Positions 22,350 to 34,626 of a DNA stretch of 64,000 nucleotides are shown in pieces; the stretch's first letter is position 1, and every line of letters begins with the position of its first letter. This stretch comes from Ancistrus triradiatus (taxonomy: Eukaryota; Chordata; Actinopteri; Siluriformes; Loricariidae). The position numbers and the translations under genes are program-made. The stretch spans positions 1-64,000 of the forward strand of contig JAJAGP010000424.1 in NCBI GenBank assembly GCA_025084515.1, in the 5' to 3' direction. The notes under the pieces are model-generated. The model saw only the letters and a program-made list of their open reading frames with translations. It was not told the DNA's origin and did no database searches.

Positions 22350-23412
22350 TGTTACGGGTTCGCCAAGATGGTATAAAGCGAACCCAAAAAGAAAGGTTTT
22401 AGGACCCAATTGTAGTTAGCTCCAGATGGATTTAAATGTAAATATACTCAAAAAGAGAGTGTGCTAAATAATGAACACTGTGCCAACGATCACATAGCGT
22501 GCAATCGAACCCTGAACGACAGCGTCAGAGTCCGTCACTTTAACCATGAGGCCACAGCAGGACTCACGTGACATGTATACAAAATGGGGGGTTTAACCCC
22601 AACTGAAAAGCTCCGCCTAGCACGAACTCGAAAATAGGGAAAACGATGAGTGGATATATGAAACACGATCTCCACTAACTGTGCTTAATAAGGAATGTGT
22701 GGCGAACGTGAAAGAAATCGCTCAGATAAGGAAAAGAGCGATCGCTCTCTGTCCCTCTCTCACAGAGACTATGCATGCGCCCAACCGGCAGCTTGGGAGA
22801 AAGAGAGAGCGATGACGTGCTGTGACGTAAGGCTTGCAGGCTCCCAAAGACGCGAGGCAAGTCACGGTTCTACGCATGCGTGCGCGAGGTATGGGCTTCA
22901 GCGTGCGCGATGCTGGCCTCAATACCGTGCATGCGCAGCATGACAAGGACGCAGAAAAGCGGAATGGGGCTGAAAAGCGACACAACGTTCCAAATAAATA
23001 CAGCACGAGCGAGGCACCTGCCTTCCACTCAAGAGCGGGGAACATAAACACAATTAAAGAAGTGGGAACGGCGACGGGATAAGAGGGAGGTGCTTCAGAT
23101 GCCGCCACAGCGAGTCTAAAGCCCCGGAGATCTCCGGCGGGGCCGTGATGCAGCTTAGGGAACGCGAACAAAGAATCCTTCCCTGCTCTAGCATCTAATG
23201 CCCTAGCGGTTACCATCCGGCTTCCCAGCCGTACCATTACTGTTTCTCTTCGATGACACAGCTACCATTATCCCTAACGAAGCCGATTAATTGGATATAC
23301 GCGTGATCACACAATAACGCGATCGCACAGCCTTGATCGTGCATGCGCGATTGTGCTCACTGTCAGGATCTCAGCCTGAGAAAAAGTAAGTCAACGCTAC
23401 CCCCTAGCGTCA
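22350..23412 (-). mobile_element. LTR of the copy A/B family (copy C), cut by a Tc1
   Basis: It starts TGTTACGGGTTCGCC like the LTRs at 3615 and 7177, followed by the shared pattern of accc..aagtgcagttagctccagatgg. It ends in cgctaccccctagcgtcata, matching the LTR end region at 8320-8345, where a Tc1 has inserted and the remaining bases are missing. No interior follows, so it is a solo LTR or a truncated element. CpG-rich sequence (22700-23350) lies in it. The minus-strand frame 22722-23237 has no recognisable domain. Confidence 0.7.
22496..22566 (-). other. tRNA-like module inside LTR copy C
   Basis: Minus strand: A-box-like TGGCCTCATGG (22544-22554) and B-box-like GGTTCGATTGC (22501-22511) at tRNA spacing, with the shared core GGTTAAA and CTGACGC also present in the module at 7365-7436. 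The T-arm stem is imperfect. Its position relative to the LTR start (about 150-215 bp) is close to that in copy B (about 190-260 bp). Confidence 0.5.
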
Positions 23413-25025
23413 TAAAGTGGTGCTTGAAAGTTTGTGAACCCTTTAGAATTTTCTATATTTCTGCATAAATATGACCTAAAACATCATTAGACTTTCACAC
23501 AACTCCTAAAAGTAAATAAAGAGAACCCAGTTAAACAAATGAGACCAAAATATTATACTTGGTCATTTATTTTTTGACGAAAATGATCCAATATTACATA
23601 TTAGTGAGTGGCAAAAGTATGTGAACCTCTAGGATTAGCAGTCAATTTGAAGGTGAAGTCAGAGTCAGGTGTTTTCAATCAATGGGATGACAATCAGGTG
23701 TGAGTGGGCAACCTATTTTATTTAAATAACAGGGATCTATCAAAGTCTGCTCTTCACAACACGTCTGTTGTATCATGGCACGAACAAAGGACATTTCTGA
23801 GGACCTCAGAAAAAGAATTGTTGATGCTCATCAGGCTGGAAATGGTTACAAAACCATCTCTAAAGAGTTTGGACTCTACCAATCCACAATCAGACAGAAT
23901 GCGTATAAATGGAGGAAATTCAAGACCATTGTTACCCTCCCCAGGGGTGGACGACCAACAAAGACCAGCAAGACGTGTAATAGTTGGCGAGGTCACAAAG
24001 GACCCCAGGGTAACATCTAAGCAACTGAAGGCCTCTCTCACATTGGCTGATGCTAATGTTCATGAGTCCACCATCAGAAGAACACTGAACAACAATGGTG
24101 TGCATGGCAGGGTTGCAAGGAGAACGCCACTGCTCTCCAAAAAGAAAATTGCTGCTAGTCTGCAGATTACTAAAGATCACGTGGACAAGCCAGAAGGCTA
24201 TTGGAAGAATGTTTTGTGGACAGATGAGACCAAAATATAACTTTTTGGTTTAAAACAAAAGCACTATGTTTAGAGAAAGGAAAACAATGCATTCCAGCAT
24301 TAGAACCTTATCCAATTTGTGACACATGGTGGTGGTAGCATCATGGTTTGGGCCTGTTTTGCTGCATCTGGACCAGGACGGCTTGCCATCATTGATGGAA
24401 CAATGAATTCTGAATCATATCAGAGAATTCTAAAGAAAAATATCAGGACATCTGTCCATGACCTGAATCCAATGACCTGAAGAGAAGGTGGGTCATGCAA
24501 CAAGACAACAACCCTAAGCACACACGTCATTCTACCAAAAACTGGTTAAAGAAGAATAAAGTTAATGTTTTAGAATGGCCAAGTCAAAGTCCTGACCTTA
24601 TTCCAATCGACATGTTGTGGAAGGACCTGAAGCGAGCAGTTAATGTGAGGAAACCCACCAACACCCCACAGTTGAAGCTGTTCTGTACAGAGGAATGGGC
24701 TAAAATTCCTCCAAGCCGGTGTGCAGGACTGATCAACAGCTACAGGAAACATTTAGGTGCAGTTACTGCTGCATGAGGCGGCGGGGGCATTCAAACCAGA
24801 TACCTAAAGTAAAGGTTCACATACTTTTGCCACTCACTAATATGTAATATTGGTCATTTTCCTCAATAAATAAATGACCGGAGACAAGATGGCGGCGAGA
24901 GAGTAGGACGCATTTCGCGTAGTCTCCGATACACACTACTTATTTCTACCTCAACCTCCCCGTACTCAGTCGACACTTTACTTTAATTATTACTTGTTAT
25001 TTACCCTCTTCTAACACAGTAAACA

Positions 25026-25845
25026 ATGGCTTCTAAGTCATTAAAGACGACCACAAAGGACCTTTCTCCTAAGCCTGATGCATCGGAAGCACAAGTTAGC
25101 CTCGAAATGCTAACAACTTTGCTGGAAGAACACCGCAATGCCATCTGCGCGGATCACAGACTCGCTCTCACCACGTTGGAGTCCAAAATAGACAGCATGC
25201 AGCTTGTTGTGACTGATCACGGACACAAGATTGTATCACTGGAATCGAGCTCTAACTCGATAGATGAACGAGTTCGGTCACTGGAGGCAGCCTGCTCTGA
25301 GCTTAAGGAAGCTAATGCTAAGTTACAGGCCAAAACTGTTGACTTGGAATCCCGTAGTAGACGCAACAATATTCGCGTTATTGGCGTGCCCAAGTCGCTT
25401 GAAGGTCCGCGTCCCACTGCTTTTTTCGCAGATTTCTTATCGGAGGTGTTTGGGGACGCGCTTTCTTCTCCTCTGGCTATAGACCGAGCACATCGGTCGC
25501 TCGTCAGCAAGCTGCAGCAAGGTAACAGAGCGAGGGCTGTGATCATTAGACTGCATCATTACCAGGTAAAAGAGAACATTATCCGTGAAGCTCGAGCCAG
25601 AAGGGGGTAACCTTTTGTACCGCGGCCGACCGAATGCTTTTTATGAAGACTATACAACAGAGGTTCTCGAACAACATGTGAAATATAGAGACGTGCTTAA
25701 GAGACTGTACGTAGCTGGTCACAAGCCGGTGCTGCGGTTCCCCGCCAGGCTCTTTATGTCGTTGGCTAACGGTGGAAAGACAAGATTGAACTCTGTTGCT
25801 GAGGCTGAGGATTTTCTTGGACCATCACAGTCGAATTTACCGTAA
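25026..25845 (+). pseudogene. L1 ORF1 (RNA-binding chaperone), one frameshift
   Basis: ATG at 25026 begins MASKSLKTTTKDLSPKPD. Residues about 25-110 have the heptad-like pattern of a coiled coil (LESKIDS, VRSLEAACSELKEANAKL), followed by the RRM-like start SRSRRNNIRVIGVPKSLEG and the C-terminal domain (IDRAHRS, VIIRLHHYQVKENIIREARA). The frame breaks near 25603 in a G run and continues as NLLYRGRPNAFYEDYTTEV to a stop at 25845. This is the order of fish L1-type ORF1 proteins, which coat the element RNA. Confidence 0.85.
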
Positions 25846-26333
25846 TCTGATTACATACGCACTTTCACGTTAGTAACTATTTGATGGTTAACGGTGCCTG
25901 TTTTGGGATTTTTTTTCTCTCCCATATATTTCTATTTAATATTTGTCTTTTGTTCTTTAAACTTTTTCTCTTGTTCATCTGGTATTTATCCAGTCGGGTT
26001 TATAATGTTACCTTACTTCATTGTCATTAACAAGCTACTAGGGGAGTTGTTTATGTTTTTACATTTCTAATGTTGTGTACTCATACAGTAGACTGTGCGA
26101 TGGGTTCTATATTTTGCTTAAGGTCTCGGTGTTTAGCCTAGTGGACCATTAGTGGGTTGGGTTTGTGTGGAATATGTGTGGAATGTCTTGTGTGCTAGTG
26201 TTTGTTTTGTTTTGTGTTTTTCTGTCTTTTCCTTTTGTTCTTCTCGTTCTTCTAGCATCCCATTTGATTTACTTTTCTTTAATCGGAATTAATACAGTGA
26301 TGATTAATGTTCCATTTTTTACAATACAGAGCC

Positions 26334-29300
26334 ATGAATACCATAAGTAATGGTTTGCGCCTTGTCTCCTGGAACACCAATGGTTTAAATGGTGCTGTCA
26401 AGTCCGGTAAGCTATTCTCTCATCTACGATACCTTCAGGCCGATGTGATTTTCCTACAGGAAACCCACATTAAATCCTCGGAGCTTAACCGCATTAAGAA
26501 ACCTTGGATGGGCCATCTTTTCCATTCCAAATATTCGATTAGGGCTAGAGGGGCGGCCATCATTATACGTAAAGGTATACACTTTGACCCAACAAATATT
26601 AATGCTGATCCTTCTTCTTCTTTCGGCTTCTCCCTTTATCAGGGGTCACCACAGCGAGTTAAACGTTTCCACCTCACCCTGTCCTCCACGTCCTCTACTC
26701 TCACCCCAACTCCCTGCATATCTTCATTCACCACAACCAAATAACTCCTCTTTGGTCTTCCTCTCCGTCTCTTGCCTGGCAGCTCCATCGCCAACATCCT
26801 CCTACCAATAAATCCCTAGCCCTCCTCTGCACATGTCCAAAACCATATCAGTCTTTCCTCTCGAATTCTGTTCCCAATTTTCCAACCTGTGCTGTCCCTC
26901 TGATGATCTCATTCCTAATCTGTCACCCTAGACACTCCTAAAGAGAACCTCAACGTCATAAGTTCTGCCACCTCCAGTTCTGCTTCCTGTCTCTTTGTCA
27001 GTGCCACTGTCTCTAACCCATACAAGGCTGGTCTCACTACTCTCTTATAAATCTTTCCTTTCACTTTTGCTGCACCCTTTTGTCACACAGCACTCCTGAC
27101 ACTCTTCTTCATTCACTGCCTGTACTCTCTTCTTCACCTCCTTTCCACACTCCCCATTTCCTTGGACAGTTGATCCCAAGTACCTGAACTCCTGTACCTT
27201 TGTGACCACTGATCCCTGTAGCCTGACTATTCCACCTGCCTCCCTTTCATTTACACACATGTATTCTGTCTTACTACAGTTGACTTTCATTCCTCTCCTT
27301 TCCAGATGATACCTCCACCTCTCCAAGTTCTCTTCTACCTGTTCCCTGTTCTCACTACAGATTCCTGTCTGACCTCATCTGTTAGTCTGTCCATCACCAG
27401 AGCAAATAAGAAGGGACTCAGGGCCGATCCTTGATGCAGTCCCACCTTTACCTTGAAGCTATTTGTCACTCCTACAGCACATCTCACCGCTGTCACGCTG
27501 TTGTCATACATGTCCTGCACTAATCTAACGTACTTTTCAGCCACTCGAGACTTCCTCATACACCACCACAGTTCCTCCCTTGGCACCCTGTCAGAAGCTT
27601 TCTCCAAATCCACAAAGATGCAATGTAGCTCTTTCTGACCATCTATATACTTCTCCATCAGCAGTCTCAAAGCAAAAATTGCATCCATAGTGCTCTTCCT
27701 TGGCATGAAACCATACTGTTGTTCACACACTGTCAACTCCTGTTTGAGCCTAGCTTCGACAACTCTCTCCCAAATCTTCATTGTGTGGCTCATCAACTTT
27801 ATGCCCCTGTAAGAGCCACAACTCTGTACATCACCCTTCTGCTTAAAAATTGGTACAAGTAAACTTTTCCTCCATTCCTCTGGCATACTCTCATTCACCA
27901 GAATTCCATTAAATAATCTAGTCAAAAACACCACTCCCAGCTCTCCTAGATTTTCCATACCTCAACCGGTATGTCATCAAGTCCCACTGCCTTTCTGTTC
28001 TTCATCCTTTTCAAAGCTTTCCTCACTTCTTCCTCGCTAATCTTTGCTACATCCTGTTCCACAATTTCTACACCATCCATGCCTTCTTTCCCTGTCATTT
28101 TCTACATTCATCAACTCCTCAAAATACTCCTTCCATCTTTCCCTCACCCTCTCCTCACCTGTCAGTACATTTCCATTTCTATCCTTGATCACTCTGACAT
28201 GCTGCACATCCTGTCCAGCTCTATCTCTCTGTCTCACCAGCAGAAACAACTCCTTCTCTCCTTCCCTACTGTTTAACGTTTCATATAACTCATCGTAGGC
28301 CTTCTGCTTGGCCTTTGCTACCACCCTCTTTACCCTTTGCCGCATCTCATTGTATTCCTGCCTACTCTCTTTAGTTCTGTCCCTGTCCCATTCCTTCTTT
28401 GCTGACCTCTTTCTCTGAATAACCTCCTGCATTTCCTCATTCCACCACCAGGTTTCCTTTTCATCCTTTGCCTGTCCAGAAGACACACCTAGTACCTTTC
28501 TACCTGTCTGTCTAATTACTGTTGCTGCTACTACCCAGTCATCTGGGAGCTCTTTCCTATCACCCAAAGCCTTTCTCAGCTCCTCTCTGAACTCCTTCTT
28601 CCTTTCTCAACTTCCACCATTTGGTCCTCTGCTCTGCCTTTGTCCTCTTCCTCTTCCTAACCATCAGAGCCATCCTGCACACCACCATCCGATGCTGCCT
28701 AGCTACACTGTCCCCTGCCACTACCTTACAATCACCAATCTCTTTTAAGCAACCTCTTCTACATAGGATGTAGTCTACCTGTGTGCTCCTCCCTCCACTC
28801 TTATAAATCACCCTATGCTCCTCCTTCTTTTGGAAATATGTGTTAACCACAGCCATTTTCCATCCTCTTTGCAAAATCCACCATCATCTGGCTTACTAGG
28901 TTCCTATCCTTAAAGACACCCAAAACCTGCCCATCACTTCCTATTCTCCTTTATTGCCTTCACCAACAATGACCATTGAAAAGCTGCCACCAAACACCAG
29001 AACACCAGTCTCTCCTCCCTGGGAAATTGCTCTCAACTACTTCATCTAACTCCCCCCAGAATCTCTCTTTCTCCTCTAATTCACAGCCAACTTGTGGTGC
29101 ATAGCCACTAACAACATTCACCATTACACCCTCAATTTCCAGCTTCAGACATATTATCCTATCTGACACCCTTTTCACCTCAACGACATTCTTCACATAG
29201 TCCTCCTTCAGGACCACACCAACTCCATTTCTCTTCCTATCCACACGATGGTAGAACAGTTTAAACCCTGCACCAATGCATCGAGCCTTGCTACCCTTCC

Positions 29301-32300
29301 ACTTTGTCTCCTGCACACACAAAACATCGACCTTTCTCCTCTGCATCATATCAGCCAGCTCTCTACCTTTCCCTGTCATCGTCCCTACATTTAGGGTTGC
29401 TACCCTCAGTGCTATACTCTGGTCCCTCCTGATTTCTCTCTGTCTCCTCACACGATTCCCTCCTCTTCGTCTTCGGCAAACAGTAGTCCAATCCTGATCC
29501 TAACGGTCGTTATGTGGTGGTTTCTGGAATCTTGCAGGGACTCCCAGTGACCATGGCCTGTTTATATGCCCCAACATGGGATGACTCGGACTTCTTCGAC
29601 AAATTCTTCCTGACCCTATCAAATTTAAATTCTCACTATATTATTATTGGTGGCGACTTCAATTTGGTGCAGAATGTTTCCCTGGATTCTACTACACAGA
29701 CATCCCTGTCTAAATCTGCTAATCACATATTGGACTGACCCTTGGAGAGCGAATCACCCATCAGATAATGTTTTTTCCTTTTTTTCGGGAGTTCACCATA
29801 CATTTTCTAGAATTGATTTTTTTTCTGATGAATAATAGGTTATTGCCCAGGGTTTCCTCTACCACTTATTATCCCATTGTTATCTCTGACCATGCACCCA
29901 CCTCTGTTGACTTGTCTTTCTCCAGCTACCACCCGAACCCTAGGCATTGGAAGTTTAGCTCCTCCATGTTGGCGGACGATAAATTAAAAAAATACCTTGC
30001 TTCCCAAATAGAGCTTTTTTTCTCTCTCAATGATTCCCCCGAAATTAGTATCCACTCCCTCTGGGAGGCTTTTAAAGCATACATGAGGGGTCAAATTATT
30101 TCATATGTTTCTTATTCTAGAAAGACCGAGAGGCTGAGGCTGTCTGAGATATCAGAAGAACTCCATAAGGTTGACATTGAGTTTGTGGCAACTCCCTCTC
30201 CCTCTCTCTATAAGCGACGTCTCCAGCTTCGGTCTGAGTTCGATCTTTTAATGACTCATAAGGTTGAAACACAACTGAGGCAGTCCAAACTGCGAACCTA
30301 TGAACAGGGTGACAAGGCCGGGAAATATCTCGCTTACCAGGCTAGATAAGGTCTTGCCTCCAGATTGATCTCTAAAATCAAGTCTCCCACTGGTAATATG
30401 GTTTTTGACGTCAAATTAATTAACCAGATTTTTGCCGATTATTATGCCAACCTATATACATCTGAAACTCAACCTCTTGGCCTGACGGATTTTTCCATAT
30501 TGGATACCCTGACATTTCCCCAAGTCCCCCCGAAACATCTTGATGGGTTGGGCTCTATTATTACCATTTCTGAAATACAAGAAGCTATAAAATCTCTGCA
30601 ATCTGGTAACTCCCCTGGCCCTGATGGGTTCACAACTGAATTCTATAAAGAATTCCCCTCTGTGCTCGCTCCAATCCTGGTCAGGGTGTATAACGGTTCG
30701 CTCCTTACAGGCCTCCTTTCCATGTCAATGTCCAATGCTACTATACTATAGTGCCCAAGAAAGATAAGGATCCCACTATCTGTGACAACTACAGGCCAAT
30801 TTCCTTGCTCAATGTAGACTTTAAAATTCTGTCTAAGGTCCTAGCCTCTCGCCTTCAGCCAGTTATGAACGACCTGATAGCTCCGGACCAGACTGGTTTC
30901 ATGTTAGGTAGACATTCTTTTTTTAACACTAGGAGGTTAATGAATATCCTATATGCCGACCCCTCTGACTCTCCAGAGGTTGTTGTTTCTCTTGATGCGG
31001 AAAAGGCCTTCGACAGGGTGGAATGGACCTACTTGTTTTTTATCTTAGAGAAGTTTGGCTGCCCTTCGGAATTTATCTCATGGATTTGTCTTTTATACAC
31101 AGCCCCAACTGCTTCTATTATTACCAATGGCACTTTCTCTGCACCCTTTCCTCTGGGTCGTGGGACACGTCAGGGATGTCCTCTCTCACCTTTGTTGTTC
31201 AATCTGGCTATAGAACCATTGGCTATCTGGCTATGTCACCATCAGAGTTCTGAGGGGATCACACGTTACAATTCTGTCCATAAAATCTCTCTGTATGCTG
31301 ACGACCTTTTACTGTATGTTTCTAACCCCACGTCCTCCCTTCCCTGTGCTCTAGACATTTTCCATAAATTTGGCCAGCTATCAGGGTACAAACTGAATCT
31401 TCAAAAAAGTGAACTCTTCTTAATAAATCCAGCTGCTCTCGCACTGCCCCTATCTTCTTTCCTTTTTCAAGTTGCTCAAGGGAAACTAAGATACCTCGGT
31501 ATTACATTTACACATTCGTTTCAAAAATTATTTGAGGACAACTTTGTTCCATTGCTTGACAAGATCTCTTCTGATTTGAAAAGGTGGTCCTCTCTCCCCC
31601 TATCCCTCATTGGCCGCATTAATTTAATCAAAATGACTGTATTACCTAAGTTTTTATACCTGTTTCAACATATCCCTATCCTGGTTAGTAAAACCTTTTT
31701 TAATAAACTTGATGGCACTCTGACCCCTTTTATTTGGTGTGGCAAACCAGCTCGTCTGAAACGGTCATCACTTCAACTCCCGAATGCAGATGGAGGATTG
31801 GCCTTACCCAATTTCAGACATTATTACTGGGCTTCTAATATTCATAAAATTATTTACTGGATTGGAGATGCACCTGTTCATGACTGCCCTCCGTGGGCTC
31901 AAATTGAACTCTCCTCCGTACAACATTCACTCCAATCTTTAATTTGTTCACAACTTCCAGTACCTGCCAAGTTTCTTCCCACCAACCCGATTGCTCGGAG
32001 CTCAATCAAAATTTGGATCCAATTTAGGAAATCATTTGAGCTGCGCAACAGTGCAATTTATACACCCATTGCCCACAATTTTCAATTTCTCCCTGCTATT
32101 ACATATTCGGCCTTTCACATATTAGCAGAGAATGGTGTTAAAACTATTTGCGACTTGTATGTCGATGGCATTTTCCTATCTTTCTCAGCTTTAGCAGAGA
32201 AGTATGACTTGCCCACCACTCACTTATTTCGTTTTTTCCAGGTCAGGCAGTTCGTATCCCGCCTTTTTCCCCATTTTCCCAATCGCCCTCCTGAATCTGA

Positions 32301-32988
32301 AATGGATCGGATCCTGACTCTTAATCTAACCCAGCGGAAGTTAATTGCCACTATTTATAAAATGATTTGCTCTTCGGACAAGGTTGCCACTAACGTTTTA
32401 AAACTCTCGTGGGAACACGACTTGGATATGTCCATCCCAAATCAACAGTGGGCTCTCATTCTGAATGGGATCCACTCTTCATCCATCTGTGCTAGACACT
32501 GTCTGATGCAGTTAAAGGTGGTGCACAGGCTTCATTTCACCAGCACCAAATTGGCAAGGTTATTTCCAGGCAGGTCTGATGCCTGTGCCAGGTGTGGCCA
32601 GTCACTCGCAGATCAGTTACATATGTTCTGGAGCTGTAGCAGTTTATTGGCGTTTTGGTCAGAAATTTTTTGTACGTTAAGCCATGCCCTGCAAATTCAG
32701 TTGGACACTAACCCAATTACAGCCCTCTTTGAGATTCCCACAAACACTTGTATTCCTAAGCCAAAACGACAAATAATTGCCTTTGGTACCTTGCTGGCTA
32801 GACGGGCTATCCTTTTGAAGTGGAAACACTCTTCTCCACCTTCTCACAATTGGTGGCTCCGAGAGATTTTGGCCAATAATAAATTGGAGAAGCTGCGTTC
32901 CTATAAGACAGGGACTTTGCGTTTATTTGACAAAACATGGCTACCGGTTTTTAAGTACATCGAGGGATGTACTATCACTCCTGATTGA
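26334..32988 (+). pseudogene. L1 ORF2 (endonuclease and reverse transcriptase), interrupted
   Basis: The AP-endonuclease starts at ATG 26334 (LRLVSWNTNGLNGAV, VIFLQETHIKS), is split at residue about 93 by the RTE insertion and resumes at 29501 (VTMACLYAPTWDD, IIIGGDFNLV, SDHAPTSVDL). A frameshift near 29740, a TAA at 30347 and a frameshift near 30745 follow. From 30751 a 745-residue frame is intact: NYRPISLLNVDFKILSKVL, DQTGFMLGR, SLDAEKAFDRVEW, GTRQGCPLSPLLF and the catalytic YADDLLLYVS (about 31290). The C-terminal CARCGQSLADQLHMFWSC fits the L1 zinc-knuckle-like motif. Removing the RTE and one duplication restores phase at the junction. Confidence 0.9.
26612..29493 (-). mobile_element. RTE-like LINE inserted in L1 ORF2, RT active-site segment deleted
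   Basis: Flanked by CTGATCC (26605-26611 and 29494-29500). The minus-strand order is endonuclease (ALRVATLNVGTMTGKGRELA, VLCVQETKWKGSKAR, 29430-28960), a connector rich in basic residues (WWWNEEMQEVIQRKRSAK), the RT (GSYRGIKLMSHTMKIWERVV, QQYGFMPRKSTMDAIFALRL, LHQGSALSPFLFALVMDRL, about 27860-27380) and a C-terminal part (GMKVNCSKTEYMCVNE). The 3' end is aag-rich (ttcttcttctttcggc on plus). Frames are broken several times. The residues that normally hold the FADD box between DEVRQES and EQVEENLERW are missing at about 27355. The clade is judged by motif memory and could be a related non-LTR group. Confidence 0.8.
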
Positions 32989-33439
32989 ATGCTAGAGGGA
33001 CGAGTTATTTGTATTTGTATTGGTGTGTGTGTGTGTGTTGGTGTGTGATTTCTATGTATGTACCCTTTTACTTTTAATTTATTATGTGTGTGCCTATTTC
33101 GTGTTTTAAAAGTTTAGAGGGACGGGTTGGTTTACTGCTAGGTACTTTGTAGGGTGGGTTATGCTTTCTTACTTTTTTCTTTATATAATGTGGTCTTTCT
33201 ATTACACACTAAAATTTGCTTGCTTTCTATTGAATACATCATGTAGGATGTTGTACATCTTGACCATATGTGCATTGTTTAATAACATTGTTAAAATTCA
33301 ATAAAGAGAACTGTTACAAAAAAAATAAATAAATAAATGACCAAGTAGAATATTTGTCTCATTTGTTTACCTGGGTACTCTTTATCTACTTTTGGGACTT
33401 ATGTGAAAATATGATGATGTTTTAGGTCATGCAGAAATA

Positions 33440-34626
33440 CAGTGGGGCAAAAAAGTACTTAGTCAGTCACTGATTGTGCAAGTTCTCCTACTTAGAGAGG
33501 TCTGTAATTTTCATCATAGGTACACTTCAACTATGAGAAACAAAATGAGAAAAAAAAATCCAGGAAATCACATTGTAGGATTTTTAAAGAATTTAATTGT
33601 AAATCATGGTGGAAAATAAGTATTTGGTCAATAAATTTGTTTCAGCTCAATACTTTGTAACATAACCTTTGCTGGCAATGACAGAGGTTAAACGTTTCCT
33701 GTAAGTCTTCACCAGGTTTGCACACACTGTAGCTGGTATTTTGGCCCATTCCTCCATGCAGATCTCCCCTACAGCAGTGATTTTTTTGGGGGCAACATGG
33801 ACTTTCAACTCCCTCCACAAATTTTCTATAGAGCTGAGGTCTGGAGACTGGCTAGGCCACTCCAGGACCTTGAAATGCTTTTTACGGAGCCACTCCTTCG
33901 TTGCCCAAGCAGTGTGTTTGGATCATGGTCATGCTGGAAGACCCAGCCACATTCCATCTTCAATACTCTCACTGATGGAAGGACGTTTTGGCTTAAAATC
34001 TCACGATACATGGCCCTGTTCATTCTTCCCTTAACACAGATCAGTCGTCCTGTCCCCTATGCAGAAAAACAGCCCCAAAGCATGAGGTTTTTACCGTTAT
34101 GTTTCACAGTAGGTATGGCGCAACTCAGCATTCTTCTTCTTCCAAACATGAGGAGTTGAGTTTTTACCAAAAAGTTCTATTTTGGTTTCATCTGACCACA
34201 TGATATTCTCCCAATCCTCTTCTGGATCATCCATATGCTCTCTGGCAAACTTCAGACAGGCCTGGACATGTACTGGCTTAAGCAGGGGGACACGTCTGGC
34301 ACTGCAGGATCTGAATCCCTCTTGGTGTAGTGTGTAACTGATGGTAGCCTTGTTACTTTGGTCCCAGCTCTCTGCAGGTCATTCATCAGGTCCCTCCGTG
34401 TAGTTCTGGGATTTATTCACACCAACCTGCTTGCCTATTGTAGATTCACTCTTCCCAGCCTGGTGCAGGTCTACAATTTTCTTCCTGGTGTCCTTCAACA
34501 GCTCTTTGGTCTTGGCCATGGTTGAGTTTGGAGTCTTACTGTTTGAGGCTGTGGACAGGTGTCTTTTATACAGATAACGAGGTCAATACAGGTAACGAGT
34601 GTAGGACAGAAGAGCTTCTTAAAGAA
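33440..34626 (-). mobile_element. Tc1/mariner element, family B, truncated
   Basis: It begins cagtggggcaaaaaagtact at 33440 after a TA located inside the family A terminal repeat, so it inserted there. The transposase is on the minus strand (shadow plus frames at 33741-34159) and degenerate. The 5' transposase side ends about 34626, without the distal terminal repeat present in the copy at 41958-43521. Confidence 0.85.

Larger units (their letters stand above)
24880..33327 (+). mobile_element. Full-length L1-clade LINE inserted in a Tc1, itself split by an RTE-like LINE
   Basis: The insertion is framed by a perfect 15-bp target duplication AATAAATAAATGACC (24865-24879 and 33328-33342). It starts ggagacaagatggcgg, has an approximately 146-bp 5' leader, ORF1 (25026-25845), ORF2 (26334-32988) and a 3' UTR with AATAAA-type signal at 33300 and an A-rich tail. 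An RTE-like LINE (26612-29493) lies in ORF2. Both ORFs carry frameshifts or stops, so this copy cannot move by itself, but its completeness suggests a fairly recent arrival. Confidence 0.9.
23413..33439 (+). mobile_element. Tc1/mariner element, family A, split by an L1 LINE and capped by another Tc1
   Basis: Segments 23413-24879 and 33343-33439 belong to one element. The left terminal repeat starts within cataaagtggtgcttg with the first bases mutated. The transposase (from MARTKDISEDLRKRIVDAHQ, 23775) is frameshifted. Later blocks include NVLWTDETKI and QQDNNPKHTRHS, and PIDMLWKDLKRAV shows Asp where the catalytic Glu of DD34E is expected. The right terminal repeat continues after the L1 and stops at the TA (33438-33439) where a family B Tc1 begins. 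Confidence 0.85.

Noticed and set aside
27453..28298. Plus-strand frames in the RTE-like LINE
   Set aside because: They are complements of the minus-strand RT and endonuclease frames.
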